Of a stretch of 64,000 nucleotides of DNA, positions 41,301 to 54,000 are shown one piece after another. Source of the DNA: Solenopsis invicta (lineage: Eukaryota; Arthropoda; Insecta; Hymenoptera; Formicidae); NCBI RefSeq assembly GCF_016802725.1, contig NC_052672.1, positions 13,402,710-13,466,709 on the forward strand. The letters run 5' to 3'. The stretch's first letter is position 1. The number at the start of each line of letters is the position of its first letter. Below the pieces are notes generated by a model that saw only the letters and a list, made by a program, of their open reading frames with translations, did not search any database and was not told where the DNA came from. Made by a program: the position numbers and the translations under genes.

Positions 41301-44300
41301 TAATAAGTTTTCCTAAAATCTTTGATGAGAGACTTTATAAGACAATTATTAAGAAAATTTTCTTTGTTAAAAATGGCAATTATTTGTTAAAAGAAAAAAT
41401 ACTAAATTACTTTTTATATTATAAATTTATATTCTACTATTTTTAAACAGAAATTTGGTAACTGGGGTAAACTGTGATTGTTAATAAAATACAACGGAAA
41501 CAACGTTAATATAAAATGTACGAGAGAACGTGCAGTTAGATAGAACATAAGACGCTTTTCTACGTCAAGATTAAGGAACGCCGACGGAACAGAAAATGAA
41601 AACAGCGAGCCATTTTGCAAACGAATGACAACCGGATGACGTGACCGAGCACGAGATGGGACATCTGTCGGCTCTTATACGTCTATCGTGTTGCACCGGC
41701 GTTGCAAAATTATGCAGCTGGTACTTTCTTGAGACAGAAACAAGTGCACGGTGCGCGGCGATGGTGGAAAGGGGCGTGCACAATGTAAAAGAGTCAAGAA
41801 GATGCAGCAGCCGATGCAACTTTATCGTGACGGCTTCTTCAAATCGTAATGGCTGCATGCGCAGTTTACGGCGGAAGTGTATCTCGTAAATATGCATCTC
41901 CGATGACGTCACGATCGAAGTGCATTTCAAGGATGCTAGATGCGGTTATAAACTTTCTAAATTCAGACTCCCATTTGGGAAGTGAGTCGCTTTCGTGAGA
42001 CTTTATCACGATCGTGATGTAAAAGTTGGCCGTTCCAATTTTTTCATGTATCCGTAAATATAATTTTTAAAGCTGTTTGAAAGTGCCAAAAAAAAACAAA
42101 AAACAACAATTCGAAGGGGGAGGAAATTCAGTTCTATGCGTTAACCTCAATAGTCTTCATTTATTCGAAATCTCTCGAATTTTGAATGTAGTAAACACAT
42201 CTCTCTTTTCTATGTGACATCTAATTTCGATAAATATTGTTTTAACTTTCCCAATACTTAAATTATTTTTTTTATACTTCTCTATGCAACTTTTTACAAC
42301 TTATTAGCCAATGTTCAGTTTCTCGACTTGATTACGGTTTTGGACGTTTTGGATGGCACCGAGAGGTTGAAAAAATTTGGTGAGCCAAGCAAACCGTGCT
42401 CTTCTTCCTCGTGTGCGATTTTGAAGTGTTCATAACTTATGCCCGTGTTCGTTTTTTGCCTGTCGAAGCGCCGTATAAAACGAATTTATTGCGTCGGCGC
42501 ATGCATGTCGTGGCGGTGACTGCCTCCGTGAATATTTTCGTGCACTTCTCTTGAATGACGCTATCGGAATTTCGTTCGCCGATGGGCCGATATTTTTAGG
42601 ACATCCTACCTATTACCGATTATGGTTCTACTACTTCGCTTCCATCGAACTTTTATTCGCAAAAAATATTCGTTTTTTTTGGAATAAAAAATGTGTATCA
42701 CTTTGACGATATATGATTCGATTCGGTTTTCTCGAATAAAGGGAAAAATTGTTCGGTTTGAACGGAGGAAAGACATTATTTCGCATTTTCTTTACATTCT
42801 TCGTCATACATTTTATCTTTTGCATCTTAAAGTTTGATAGGAAACAATAAAGGAGATCTGTAACATGTGAACGTCGCGAAAATTGCGAATAAGCTTCTTA
42901 AACATTATCTATAATTTAATCATGATATCCTTATGAAAGATGTCTTACGTCGAAACTTTATCTTCCGTCAAGAATGTAATAAAAATGAAAGGATATTTCA
43001 GAGAAAGACTTTACCGTTGACTGTGCGACTACAATCTTCCCTATCGCGGTCCAACCATATTCCTCTCGAAAATCCGCGCCTACCTTTATCTACTATTAAA
43101 TCTGTCGGCCTTGATGTGCAATAAAAGCGGAACGTTAATGCGTGCCGTTATCGCGATGCGAGTTATTACGCGATATCGCGTTCGCAGGACATATCGCAGT
43201 CGCCGTTGATCCAGCGCGTAAGCGTATCTCGTTTCGACGACAGAGCTATCGCTCTCGCATCAACACACCGAAGCCTTGGTTACACTTACAATTGCGATTA
43301 TATACGCCGTGAATGTCGTGGGCGTGCACACGTGTATCGTGAAGCGCGTGAATTATCCCGTGGACAGAGAGCGAGCGCGTTTTGCTAATGTCCCTGGTTT
43401 CCTGTGCGTGCGCCATTACAACCGGCATCATCACAGCGTGGCCGGCCGGCAATATCGCTTCGTTGTTTCCTTTATTTTTTCCCCACGCCCCCCCGACCAC
43501 CACCACCGCCGCCGCCGCCGCCACCACGTCGTCGTGGCTACCTGGAAACAGTGCGTGATTTACCGGGATCGGGCGCTGGGGATCAACGCAAGCGTCGGTT
43601 GCGTGTCCGTTCGCTCCGCACGCACGCATCCGTCTCCTCACGCACCCCACTCGCGCGCACTTATCCCCCAACAATTATCGGATTTCCGCACGGAATTCCC
43701 CCGCTCGACCTCACGCGGGGAGGAAAGCCCGGCGAAGTCGGTTCGTCACCGGATGGGATAATGATGGATCAAGGGGCTAAGACCTACCACTTATACCTAA
43801 CCTAAGCTACCTACCGTCTGCGAGCATCCCCGTGATCATCACTTTTGCGAAAGTTATTATTTCGAGGTCGTGCTCTTTAATTATAGACAATTGGGCTTTG
43901 CTCGGAAAATGTATCACATAATCATAGAGCGGTAGCATGTCAAAGTCATAATATACAGTTGTTACCGAAGAAAATGTTTCTCTCGACTTTGTATCGATTA
44001 ACCATCACGTTGGAATGAGCTAGGAGACTTGAATATTTAATTCTACAAAGAGTACCTTGTAGCTCTCGAATATATGCATATCCATTTGATCTCAACGGAA
44101 TCGTTATATAGACTTTATTCAGATTTAAACTCTCAAGTCTCTTTAAGCTTTTTGCATATTGAAACAATTTTAGTATTTACGGTTAATAAAAGTTAATAGA
44201 AAATCACGGCATTTGAGTATTACATCAAATTGAATTAAATTCTTTGCACAATGTTGCGAGAGAATCGATATTACCCGCTTCATCGATAGCCAACTAGTAA

Positions 44301-47300
44301 AGCGTCATTCGTGTCGCTGATAGTCGCGTTACTGCATGAACTTCCGTGATTAAGTGTCGTTTTAAAATGTAACGCATAGAACACTCCGTGTTAAAATCTG
44401 TGGAAAAAGAGGGTGACATGTCAGTTGCCGCGGGTCGTTGTACTCTGCCGAGGACCGTGATTAAGAGTCGTTTCAAAACTGATGGCATATACCGATATGT
44501 CGCTTCTTTGAATGTTAAATGGGGCTATTCTGATTAAGCATACTTTTTACGAGCGTTGTTTCGAAGATTTTTATCATTTTACGTGAAAGAGAAATTGTAA
44601 ATCCGATATTCGTTCGCTCATACGCTTTCCCATAAATGCCCTATTTTTGTATTTTCGTCACAATCGCGAAGAGATATGATATAATGTACGCCGACATTTT
44701 CAGGTTGGTTTCGCGAACACATATTTTTATTTTTTTTTCCCCTCGTCCTCGTCAAAATGATTCGTCACTGTCACATTATTCCGGCGTGCTTCTCGAATGT
44801 GCTTTTAACTTTTGACACCTATTAAAAGTAGTACATCTCTTCTCAACTGCTTACGTCGCACTAAACAAGATAACGAGCTAAAAGGTAAAAAAAAGAGTCG
44901 GGAGTGGAAGCGCGAGACGCTCATTAAAAACTATGGAGATGGCGGAAAAAATAAGTAGGATAGTTTTGATGCTCCGAGCACCCTTCGCGAATCTATTTGT
45001 ACTTAAAGCGTGGTGCACACCTGCAAACATCATTGGCGAAAATCACTGGTAAACATGTTATTAAAATGTTTACCAACGTAAATGAGGTTGTTTGTTAGAT
45101 TTTTTTTTTTACAAGCAATTTTCCAACAATCCGCGAGACGTTCAATAATCGATAAACCAGTTCGTGCTTTTTATTTTTGGCCGAGGATAGAAAATAAGAT
45201 ACAATAGCCGCGAACGTGAACATTTTTAACAATATAAGCTCGGTCAATTTGTGGATGTTCTTCCGGCGTGTGTCCAACGACGCAACGTGTAGTCTGCAGG
45301 GACTGGAAGATATCCATATGTTGTCTTCTTTGTGCAATGGACAGGCTCCCCCGCGTTTATACTTCTTCTGACGTTGTCTTTTAGAAGATTACGTTTGTAT
45401 TTTATTGCAATCGGGGGGGGGGGGGGAATAATTTTCTACATTCACATTCTATATTCCTGGCAATAAAAGTACGTGAATAGCGCAAATATTAGAGTTGTAT
45501 TTTTCTTCTGCCAATTTTGATGTTTGAAATTCAGCAGTTTGAAACATGTGAACATGAAAGACATACACTACACATATTTATTTAAGGTATTTTAACTATT
45601 TTGCGTCAAAATTCGCAAATTGTTTTTAGATAATATTTGTTAATGATGTTTGCAATTTAACGAGTGGATTTTGATGCGCTGATTAAAAGTGCGTCAATGT
45701 TGCGCATAGAAACATGAAAATGTGATGTTAAATATGAAAAGTTGGCACTAAAAGAAGTAATTAATGCCTTCAAGAAAAAGTTTAGCGGCAGTATGCCTGG
45801 GATAATGTAAGTTTGGAAAATTAATTATATACGGATGTTGTCGGGAAATAAAGGTAAGACGTTATCTGCGGGAGGAAAAAAAATTCTCGCGTAACGTAAA
45901 GGAGAGATAACATTCATTAAAAAATTACATATTTTTAAAATGTATGTTTTTCGTCTCGCAGAATGCTCGTAATTATTTATGTCCAAACTTTTATTCGCGA
46001 AGCGTTTGATTGAGGTATCTCGATGATACGGAACGCATTGTGCTTAAAACCGGAACTACGGTGAGAAAAAATATCATCGTTTCGAGAGAAGTTCTCTACG
46101 CGGGGCGTACCATTTCCTGCAGGCTGCGGACTGTGCAAGCTGCGCTCGGGCGAATTTAACTGCACCGATTCCAAGAAAATCTATTTAATCTCCCGTCCGT
46201 CGATGGAGCACGGACGATGGAAGCACGCCGTGGCGCGTAGACTAATGAGAAGTGGGGTCGGTTTTTGACGTCGGGTATTTATTATTGAGACGAGCGTTAG
46301 AGCCGGAGTGGAAGGAGTTGGAAGGTGTTTTCTCTTTCTTCGCGAGCGAGGGTGAAAGGCGAAGGAAGAGTGGAAGAAAGACAGAGAGAGAGAGAGAGAA
46401 AGGTCGCGCCTCAAGCTTTAATTACCTCTGGCGGCCTTTTGAAGCTGGAGTGCCTCCGTCTTTCGTTCCCGCCTGCGTGACAATTATTATTAGCATTACG
46501 TGGTACTATTCGCGTCATTTTACGCAGGCGCGTATATGTACGCGTGTGCGTGGTACGCGTTATGCGACGGTGTATGCACCTTGCACAAGTACATACGTCA
46601 GAATACGTTAGCGCTCCTCTCTTGTCCTCGAAATTGTTAAAGACCCCGTGGTTTCTTATCGCCTCGGCGCAGCTCACGAGTCTTCGTAGAACGTTTTTTC
46701 TCCCTCGCTCTCTCTCTTTCATTCTCTTTCTCTCTCGTCTGGATATCTCCGCAAAACCCTGGAAAAACTTCCCGCAGCGCGTGACGCGGGAAAGGGAATA
46801 TTTGCTGTCTCGGGTATATTTGCTGCGGAAGCAAAAATTTCGCTTCCTTCTACGAGCGTCGGCTGAGTTAATCTCATTTTCTCGTACAATAATTAATCGA
46901 ATTTCTCTACACAACTACTTGGTGTTTATTCTTAGAGGAAAGATGTTTCCTTGATTTTGGTCGGAAAATTTTGTAATAAATATCCGTTTGCTTTGTTATA
47001 TATGCGCAACAGTTTAAGCAAACAGCAGTACGAAATATTTTCGTGCCGAAGTCGCGCCAATATGTGATACTAATTGCAATAAGATAAATAATTCTCAAAA
47101 GAATTTGTCAACGTGTCTAAAAACATTGAAATTTATGTAGCAATTTTAATGAGGATCACTTCTCCTTTTTGTTTCAGATGCAGCGGTAAGTCCGAAATTA
47201 ATTTCTAACCATTAATGGATTTCATCTATAACAAGGAAAAATGAATCAAGGCTAGTAATCGGATCGTGTTTAGTGATAAAGCGGTGAATAATCATGCTGG

Positions 47301-50300
47301 GATCGAAGGAGCTACACAGCGTTTGCATGAAATTACGCGGTTGAGCGCCGATGACGGTAGACAGCGTCTTCGACATGTGCGACGAAGATGCAATCCTCTG
47401 GCGCACATTAGCGCCGGTGCAAGCTGGCTATCAATATTAACAAGATAGTAATCGGATGCCAGATGTAGAGACATGTTCGATCGATAACGGATAACTGCTC
47501 TCGAGGGGGACAAATCGATAGAATACTGAAAACATCCCGTCGGCATCATTGTCGTTTTTCCGCCGATAATTGTGCCACGAAATTTTACACGTAAACGACT
47601 CTTCGCACTCGTCGGCGTTGCAAAAGGGCTAAGTATGTCGAGTTGATAACAAGGCCATGAATAGTGATGAGCCGGAATATGTCACATACTCGAGAAACTG
47701 TGTCTCGGCGCGCATTTTAGGTTCGCGTCACGTTAGCACCTGTCCAATTACATCGCCATTAATCACGAGTTTAAGTTAATAATGTTTTCGATCGTCTTTT
47801 TCCTCCCCGACATATTTTCAAAGTAATCGAATTAAGATGGAGTGCATATTTAAACTGTTTGGCAGAAAGATTGCTGCAAAATATATCAAAACCACTTTTG
47901 CTAATTGGAGTAAAAGAGAGATGCAATGGGACGAAAATGTATCAATTTCAAATTCATTCAACACATTACACCTGTTAGACCAGTTTATATTAATTTTGAA
48001 ACAGCTCAATTTAGTTAAATACTTAGTTAAATGCATTACATACCGCGTTTAAACCGAAAATTCGAACGTGTATAAAATCTCGGTCGCGACGTTCCACACG
48101 TTTATGTAAACTGCTACATTTCGAATTCGTTAATCGCGGCAAATTGAATAAGCATGAAATCTTGATTGTTGACCGAGCGTATTTTCAAGAGGGTCGCCTC
48201 CGAGGCAGAAAAGCGAGAGCGAGCTAATCATTAAGTATTGAATAATCATGAAGTTAATCGTGCGACACGCAAGGTGTCTTCTCGCTGGCGGAGGGGAACC
48301 GTCGCGCGCGGTCCCTCGACGCATTAACGCCGGCGCGAGTGGTCCATCAATATTAATAAGATCGTAACCAAACGAGCAGGGACGTGTAAGGACGGCCGAT
48401 CGAATGGCCAATTTGCCTAGCGGTTAGGCGAGCTTTTTCGTCTCGCCTTTCAGGACGTGTATCGCCTCTTCTTAGCGTCTCGTGAAGCGAGATGCCGGGA
48501 GATCGTTGCCGCATTAATGAACGGGGTACGCGTTGCATCGCTATACGGAATCGTGCCCGAGGGGACGCGCGCGCCGGCGAACGAGGCTTAAAGTGTCGTA
48601 ATAGCGACGGCGACGTGGTCCATAAACATTGCTTGCCGACGGTAGACGACGTCGAGTTCACCCGTGTCCTGTCGCCGTCGGCGATACTAGTGCGCGCGGC
48701 TCCCTCAAAGGTAAACGGTATCGGGCACATTTGATGTTTGCAGTCGCCATCGTGTCGACAGAGTCTACTCGAAGTGATCTTGGCTGAACGTTTGCGGACG
48801 GATGTGTGGGGAGGGCGATAGGCTTCCTTTTAAAACGCTACCGATACTTGGGATTTTCGTTTTTTTTTCTCTCTCATGGAGTCGGTTACTTGCTCGATAA
48901 AAAGCGGTTCCGGCTTGGTAGAAGAATTTTCCATTGTAAAGAATTATTTCGGCGAGATAAATCGCTTGTCCGTTGCATCAAAGTGATTGTCAGGTCGCAA
49001 CTGTAGCTAAACTTTGAAAGTTGTCCTATTTATGAGAGATCCAATCTGGAAAATGCCTTAAACGTAGTAGTGGCGCATCGATCGCGGTTCGTCGCTACGG
49101 ATATGAACGGAATATACTGCCGCTAATGCATAGTACACGGTAATGCCGGTATCCTAACTTTACGGCGTCCATCACGAACTCGTTCCGCTCACCGCAGCTG
49201 CTCCCGCTAATACTTCAACGTGGGCTTCGCCGTTAGTCGAGAGACTCGCAGCAGATTCGCTCGCGAGCAGACGAGCGGAAGGCTCGAGGCATGCTGGTAG
49301 AGGACGGGCCCGACAAAGTGGTGCACCGACGGTACGAAATTAGCTTACGGATTCGCGATAAGCGGCTTACGTTTCGAGCAAGGATAATCCCGCGCCCCGC
49401 AATCGATTCTTGATCGTCGAACACTTTGAACTCGTCCCGCGCGCAGGCATCTACACGCCGTGCCGCCGCTGTAACTGCACTCAAGTATAGAACGGGCTGC
49501 ATTCTCTCTCTCTCTCCCTCTCTCTAGCTCCGGAATAACGATCTCAACAGCTTAGTCAGAAGAACGATTATTTTTGGTCAATGAGATCGGGCCTATTTCG
49601 ATCGTTTCGCTGCAACTGCGGCAGCTGCAGCATCAACTGGCGCCGGTAGCTGCGCGAATCAGACTCGGTATCACGTCATAAATCACGATAGCGGCCAATG
49701 TTTTTGCTGGAATGGCCCAACGTGCATCGATCCGACGGTCTGTCAGTTTTAAAGAACCGCATGGTTTTTCATATTGCGTCACATCGCATAAGTGACTTGA
49801 TACTCGATATAAGAATATGAGAAGCTTAAAAAAAGTCTTCGGCTTGAATGGATTTTCCATTTTTTCATAATTATCTCTTCTATATTACAATATACTCATA
49901 AATTGCAAAGTATATGAAAAAAAATTTATAGATATGAATTCGTTATTTTATTATATTTTGATTTTGTTATTTTAGAAAATAAAATTGGAAAATTGCAAGA
50001 GATGCACCTGAAGCATACATTTTACCAACAAAAGAATTATTAATATAATTTTTCTACTTTTTTCCTTTTTTACACAGTTTATTTACGATTTAAATATACG
50101 TTTATAATACAGACTGGACCATTAGGGTAATGGGTAGGTAATGGAGAATCCAATCAGTCCGATTTAGGAACTTGGTCGGAAAACGTCGAACAACTTCGCG
50201 GCAGCGTCCTATACCAGTGTCCGTAATCTAGCGCGCCACGATAGAGAATCTTTAATTAAGTTAAGGCGCTCACCTCCTCTCCTTTGATGTCTCTATACCG

Positions 50301-50966
50301 AACCCATTTGCCCAGTCGCGGCCTCCAGTACTCCAACAGATACGCCTCTGCGAATTCAACACCCACGCCGTTTCCGAAACGGCCCTGGGTAGCGGTGGCC
50401 GTGATCAAGTGGATAGTATGAAGGTCGATCTCTAGCCACTCTCGAGCTTCCTTGGTGATTTGGTTCTTAGGACACCAGGCGCCACCGAGGTTCTCCGATT
50501 TCAATCTATAACCATTGAGTATCAAATTAACGTTTGCGCTGGTTACATCGTACCCTTTAAAACATGCATTAACACGTTTAAAAGTGTTTATTTCATAAAT
50601 TTCACACGGAGAGATATTTTTTGCTACATTTTGTCAGTGTATCTTCATTAAAAATTCTAAAGTCGTAAGAAGATCATAAAAGAAATTTGATAAAACTCTT
50701 AGATTAAATGATTAAGACTAAAAAAAAAAATTAAAAAAAAACAATCGAGGAATTTTATTCTCAGAAATCGAATTTCGAGCGTATATGCCTTTGGCTCGGC
50801 TCCGCTCATAAAAGTAACGATCTAATTAGATGTGAAAGTATCGAGTTAGTTCCTCGCCAGCACCGTTCATCTCGCCCTATCAGAAGATCAACTGACGCGC
50901 GGTCGACCATCGAAGTCCTCACTTCGAATTCCGATATTATCGCGTTTACGTGCGCGAGAAATCCGA

Positions 50967-51005
<39 letters not shown>

Positions 51006-54000
51006 AATGTTATTTCGCTGACGCCATACTACTGGCTGCGCGCACAACGTGAATCCGAATTGCATTTTAATGAAGCTCGGAAGATTTAAAATTAAGTATA
51101 AAAAGGTACCTCAAATTCCTTGTTTGTGAAAGAAAATGCGCACTCGTGATAATTTCAGGCGTTTGCAGAATACTATTTATTTATGCGAGTATGACGAAAA
51201 ATGTTACATTATATCATTATTATTACGTGGCTCGAGTTAAAATAGATGTTATTTGTCAGTGGAATAAGAGATAAGGAAACGCGGGAGAAATGATGAATAA
51301 TCGGAGAAATGGCTTTCCGACTCGCCATCCTCGAGATCATCGAAAATCCACAAGCTTATCGAGATTTCCAAAGTCCAGCTCGATAACCGACGAATTTACA
51401 TAGGCGGGAAATCGGAAATATTCAGAATGACCACGTATCATCCCGCGCAGGTGATACGGGTCAGACGGGAATACGTGGCCATTTATACGTTCAAGCTGTG
51501 CGCCTGCCTCGTGCCTCGGTTTTAATCTTCGAGGGGTCGAAAGCAAGGCAAGGAGAGAGAAAGAGAGAGAGAGAGAGAGGGAGTTCCGCGCCGGGGCCGG
51601 CATGAATAAAACATGAAGCGCGAAGCGCCTTCCCTAATTGCGTGGACCGTTTAAATGCTCGACTAAGAGTGGTGCTCCTTTTCGGCGTTACGCCGAGGAT
51701 ACGTATAGTTATATACGGACGGGTGTATTCTTCTCAAATTGCAGATTAGGAATCGCCGCGTGAAACGTTCTCGCAGACTCAGCGCGAGCGGCATACCAAT
51801 ATCTCAGAGTGCGAAAAAGAGATCGAGGTGGGGGGGGAGGGAGAGAGGGAAGAGGAAGATGCCAGTTCCCCCGACAATTGCGCCGACGAAAGGCATGACT
51901 GCGTCGGTTATGCGAGACGTTTCACTGCGATAAAATAAGATACCACTTATAACGAAATGGCACAATAAACTGCATTATTACGGCGCGGCTGATGATTATA
52001 ATAATCTTTCTGGATAATGAGGAACATAAATAGAGCTATCTACGATGGGTAACGCGTCATCGAGGAATTGCGCCGCGACTGATCCACGAGGTGCTAATAA
52101 TCATGCCTCACGTTCGTCATTAACCGAGTGCGATAACACGGCTGCGTTCTCGGCGGCATGGCAGTGCGGCTGATCGCGGTTATAATGGCTGCTTTCGCGA
52201 GATTTATAACCTGCGTGGTGGAGGCGCCTCTTTAACAACCGGTTCATTCGAGATGATTAGCCGAAGGTGGAGCAGCAATGACAAGGCGCGGGTTCCATGA
52301 TCACGTAACGTACAGTGTAATTTTCTGTCGTTACGAGAAAACGAGAGATCAAATCACACGGATGTCAGTGTATTATATTTTCTTTTTCACGAGCACTAAC
52401 AAATAACTCTTTATTCGCGAGCAATTTGCGAAGTTTCATAAAATTTTGTTACCTTGAGCGATCCAACGTGATCAGGATTACAATAGATATTGATTATTTT
52501 GGGAAAAAAAGTGCGTATTGAGAGATGTTCGTAATGGACATTCGCGGTAAATGAATAAATACAGTATTTTATTTATTGGAAATTTTTTTTGTCAATTTAC
52601 AACAAATGCCGACTATTTATTTGTAACGTTGCTGCTGAATTTTTATGTCCGCACTTGCGGCATATTGACGATAAGGATTCGATTGGAGTAAAATTGAACA
52701 ACGTGATTTCGACAGAAATAAACAATGAATTAAAACAAATGTGTTCAAATATGTTGAATGCAATGTATTTTTTCGTGCTCGTTAAAAAAAAAAACATATT
52801 ATGAGACGACAATGAGTTTATAATATGCAGAAATATTAAAATTACAAACGTTTACAAACTACTATTTTATATATTTAAAGGAGCGATAATAATTTCATCG
52901 CACAGGGCTTATCAAATTAACATAAATCACAAGGAAAAACATTTCAAGAATTTAGTTCACACGATAAATACTTTGACCTTTTGAAACATTATTTTTTAAT
53001 AGCAATCCCATCTAAATTACAAAATTTCGCTATCTAAATTAAATGTAAATGCATGCAAATGCGAATTTATTTCTGCGAAGACAATATCCCGCGCCACGCG
53101 TTGTCTCTTTAATATCGTCAAAAATTCGCGGTCGTGTTCAAAACCGGCTCGCGGATTCTATTTATAATGACTTTTCGCGTGAGTGTCGCGCGGGGCGAGG
53201 AAGGTTCGAGGTGTGTGGTCCCCCGCGCGCGTATGCCCCAAAAAGACGATTCGGTATAATCGTTTTCTCGGCGGTGGAGAACACGACGGACGGCCGTGCC
53301 ACCGAAAACTCCATGTCGTCCGCTCCGCACGACTGACACGGACGGATGGCATTAAATCGAGCGAGGCGAGAGGAGGATGGCGTGGCGAACTTAAATTTTC
53401 CATCGCGTCGACCGCCTCCCGTCGCCGATTCTGCATTCGCCCGGTATTAACGGGCACGTGACAGCGGGACTGCTCGCTATCTGCGCGCGTTAACGCGCTC
53501 GCATTATGCAAACCATCGATCGGGAAGATTGACGGACATCTCACCACCGCGCCGCCGCCGGCGAGTGGTGGAGCATGACGATCGATGGAAAAAGATTCGC
53601 GCGCGATTTCGTACGACAAAAGCACCGTCCCGTCAGCCGTGCGGTCAGAATTTAATTTTGCAGTGAGAAAAAAAAGTCTCCGTTATTACCGTTTCGACGA
53701 TGACGTTGTCGGTCACGGGAAAATTGAATCTGTCACGCGGCGGAATTTTTATCGCGCGTTATCGTTACGAATTGAATGATCGTCGCGGAGAAGTTATTTT
53801 TCAATCTAATTCTGCGATCTACGCTACCGGCATTAAAAAAATCGCTCATGCACGTTATGCGCCAGTTAATTAGATTAAAATATTAATTATATAGGACGTA
53901 TATGTCGCGTCGGAAACGATCTTATCCGTGCATGCAATTAGATATTTAGATTAAAGAAGAATATTACTTTGATGACCGAATGAATTCATCGAACGAAATT

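Larger units (their letters stand above)
37530..50273 (-). other. Ddr intron between coding exons 3 and 4 (12.7 kb)
   Basis: Donor GTGAGC. Contents: (GA)n at 38297, an unclassified block of distinct texture at about 39.13-39.93 kb, an AT-rich zone at 40-41.5 kb with a 66-base tandem duplication, (CCG)n at about 43.5 kb, a diverged direct repeat near 44.35/44.46 kb, a 14-G run at 45413, and two related CpG-rich segments at 47.4 and 48.3 kb. No second gene recognised. Confidence 0.75.

Noticed and set aside
43246..43805. Overlapping frames with proline, histidine and valine runs
   Set aside because: Generated by the (CCA/CCG)n tract; no domain.
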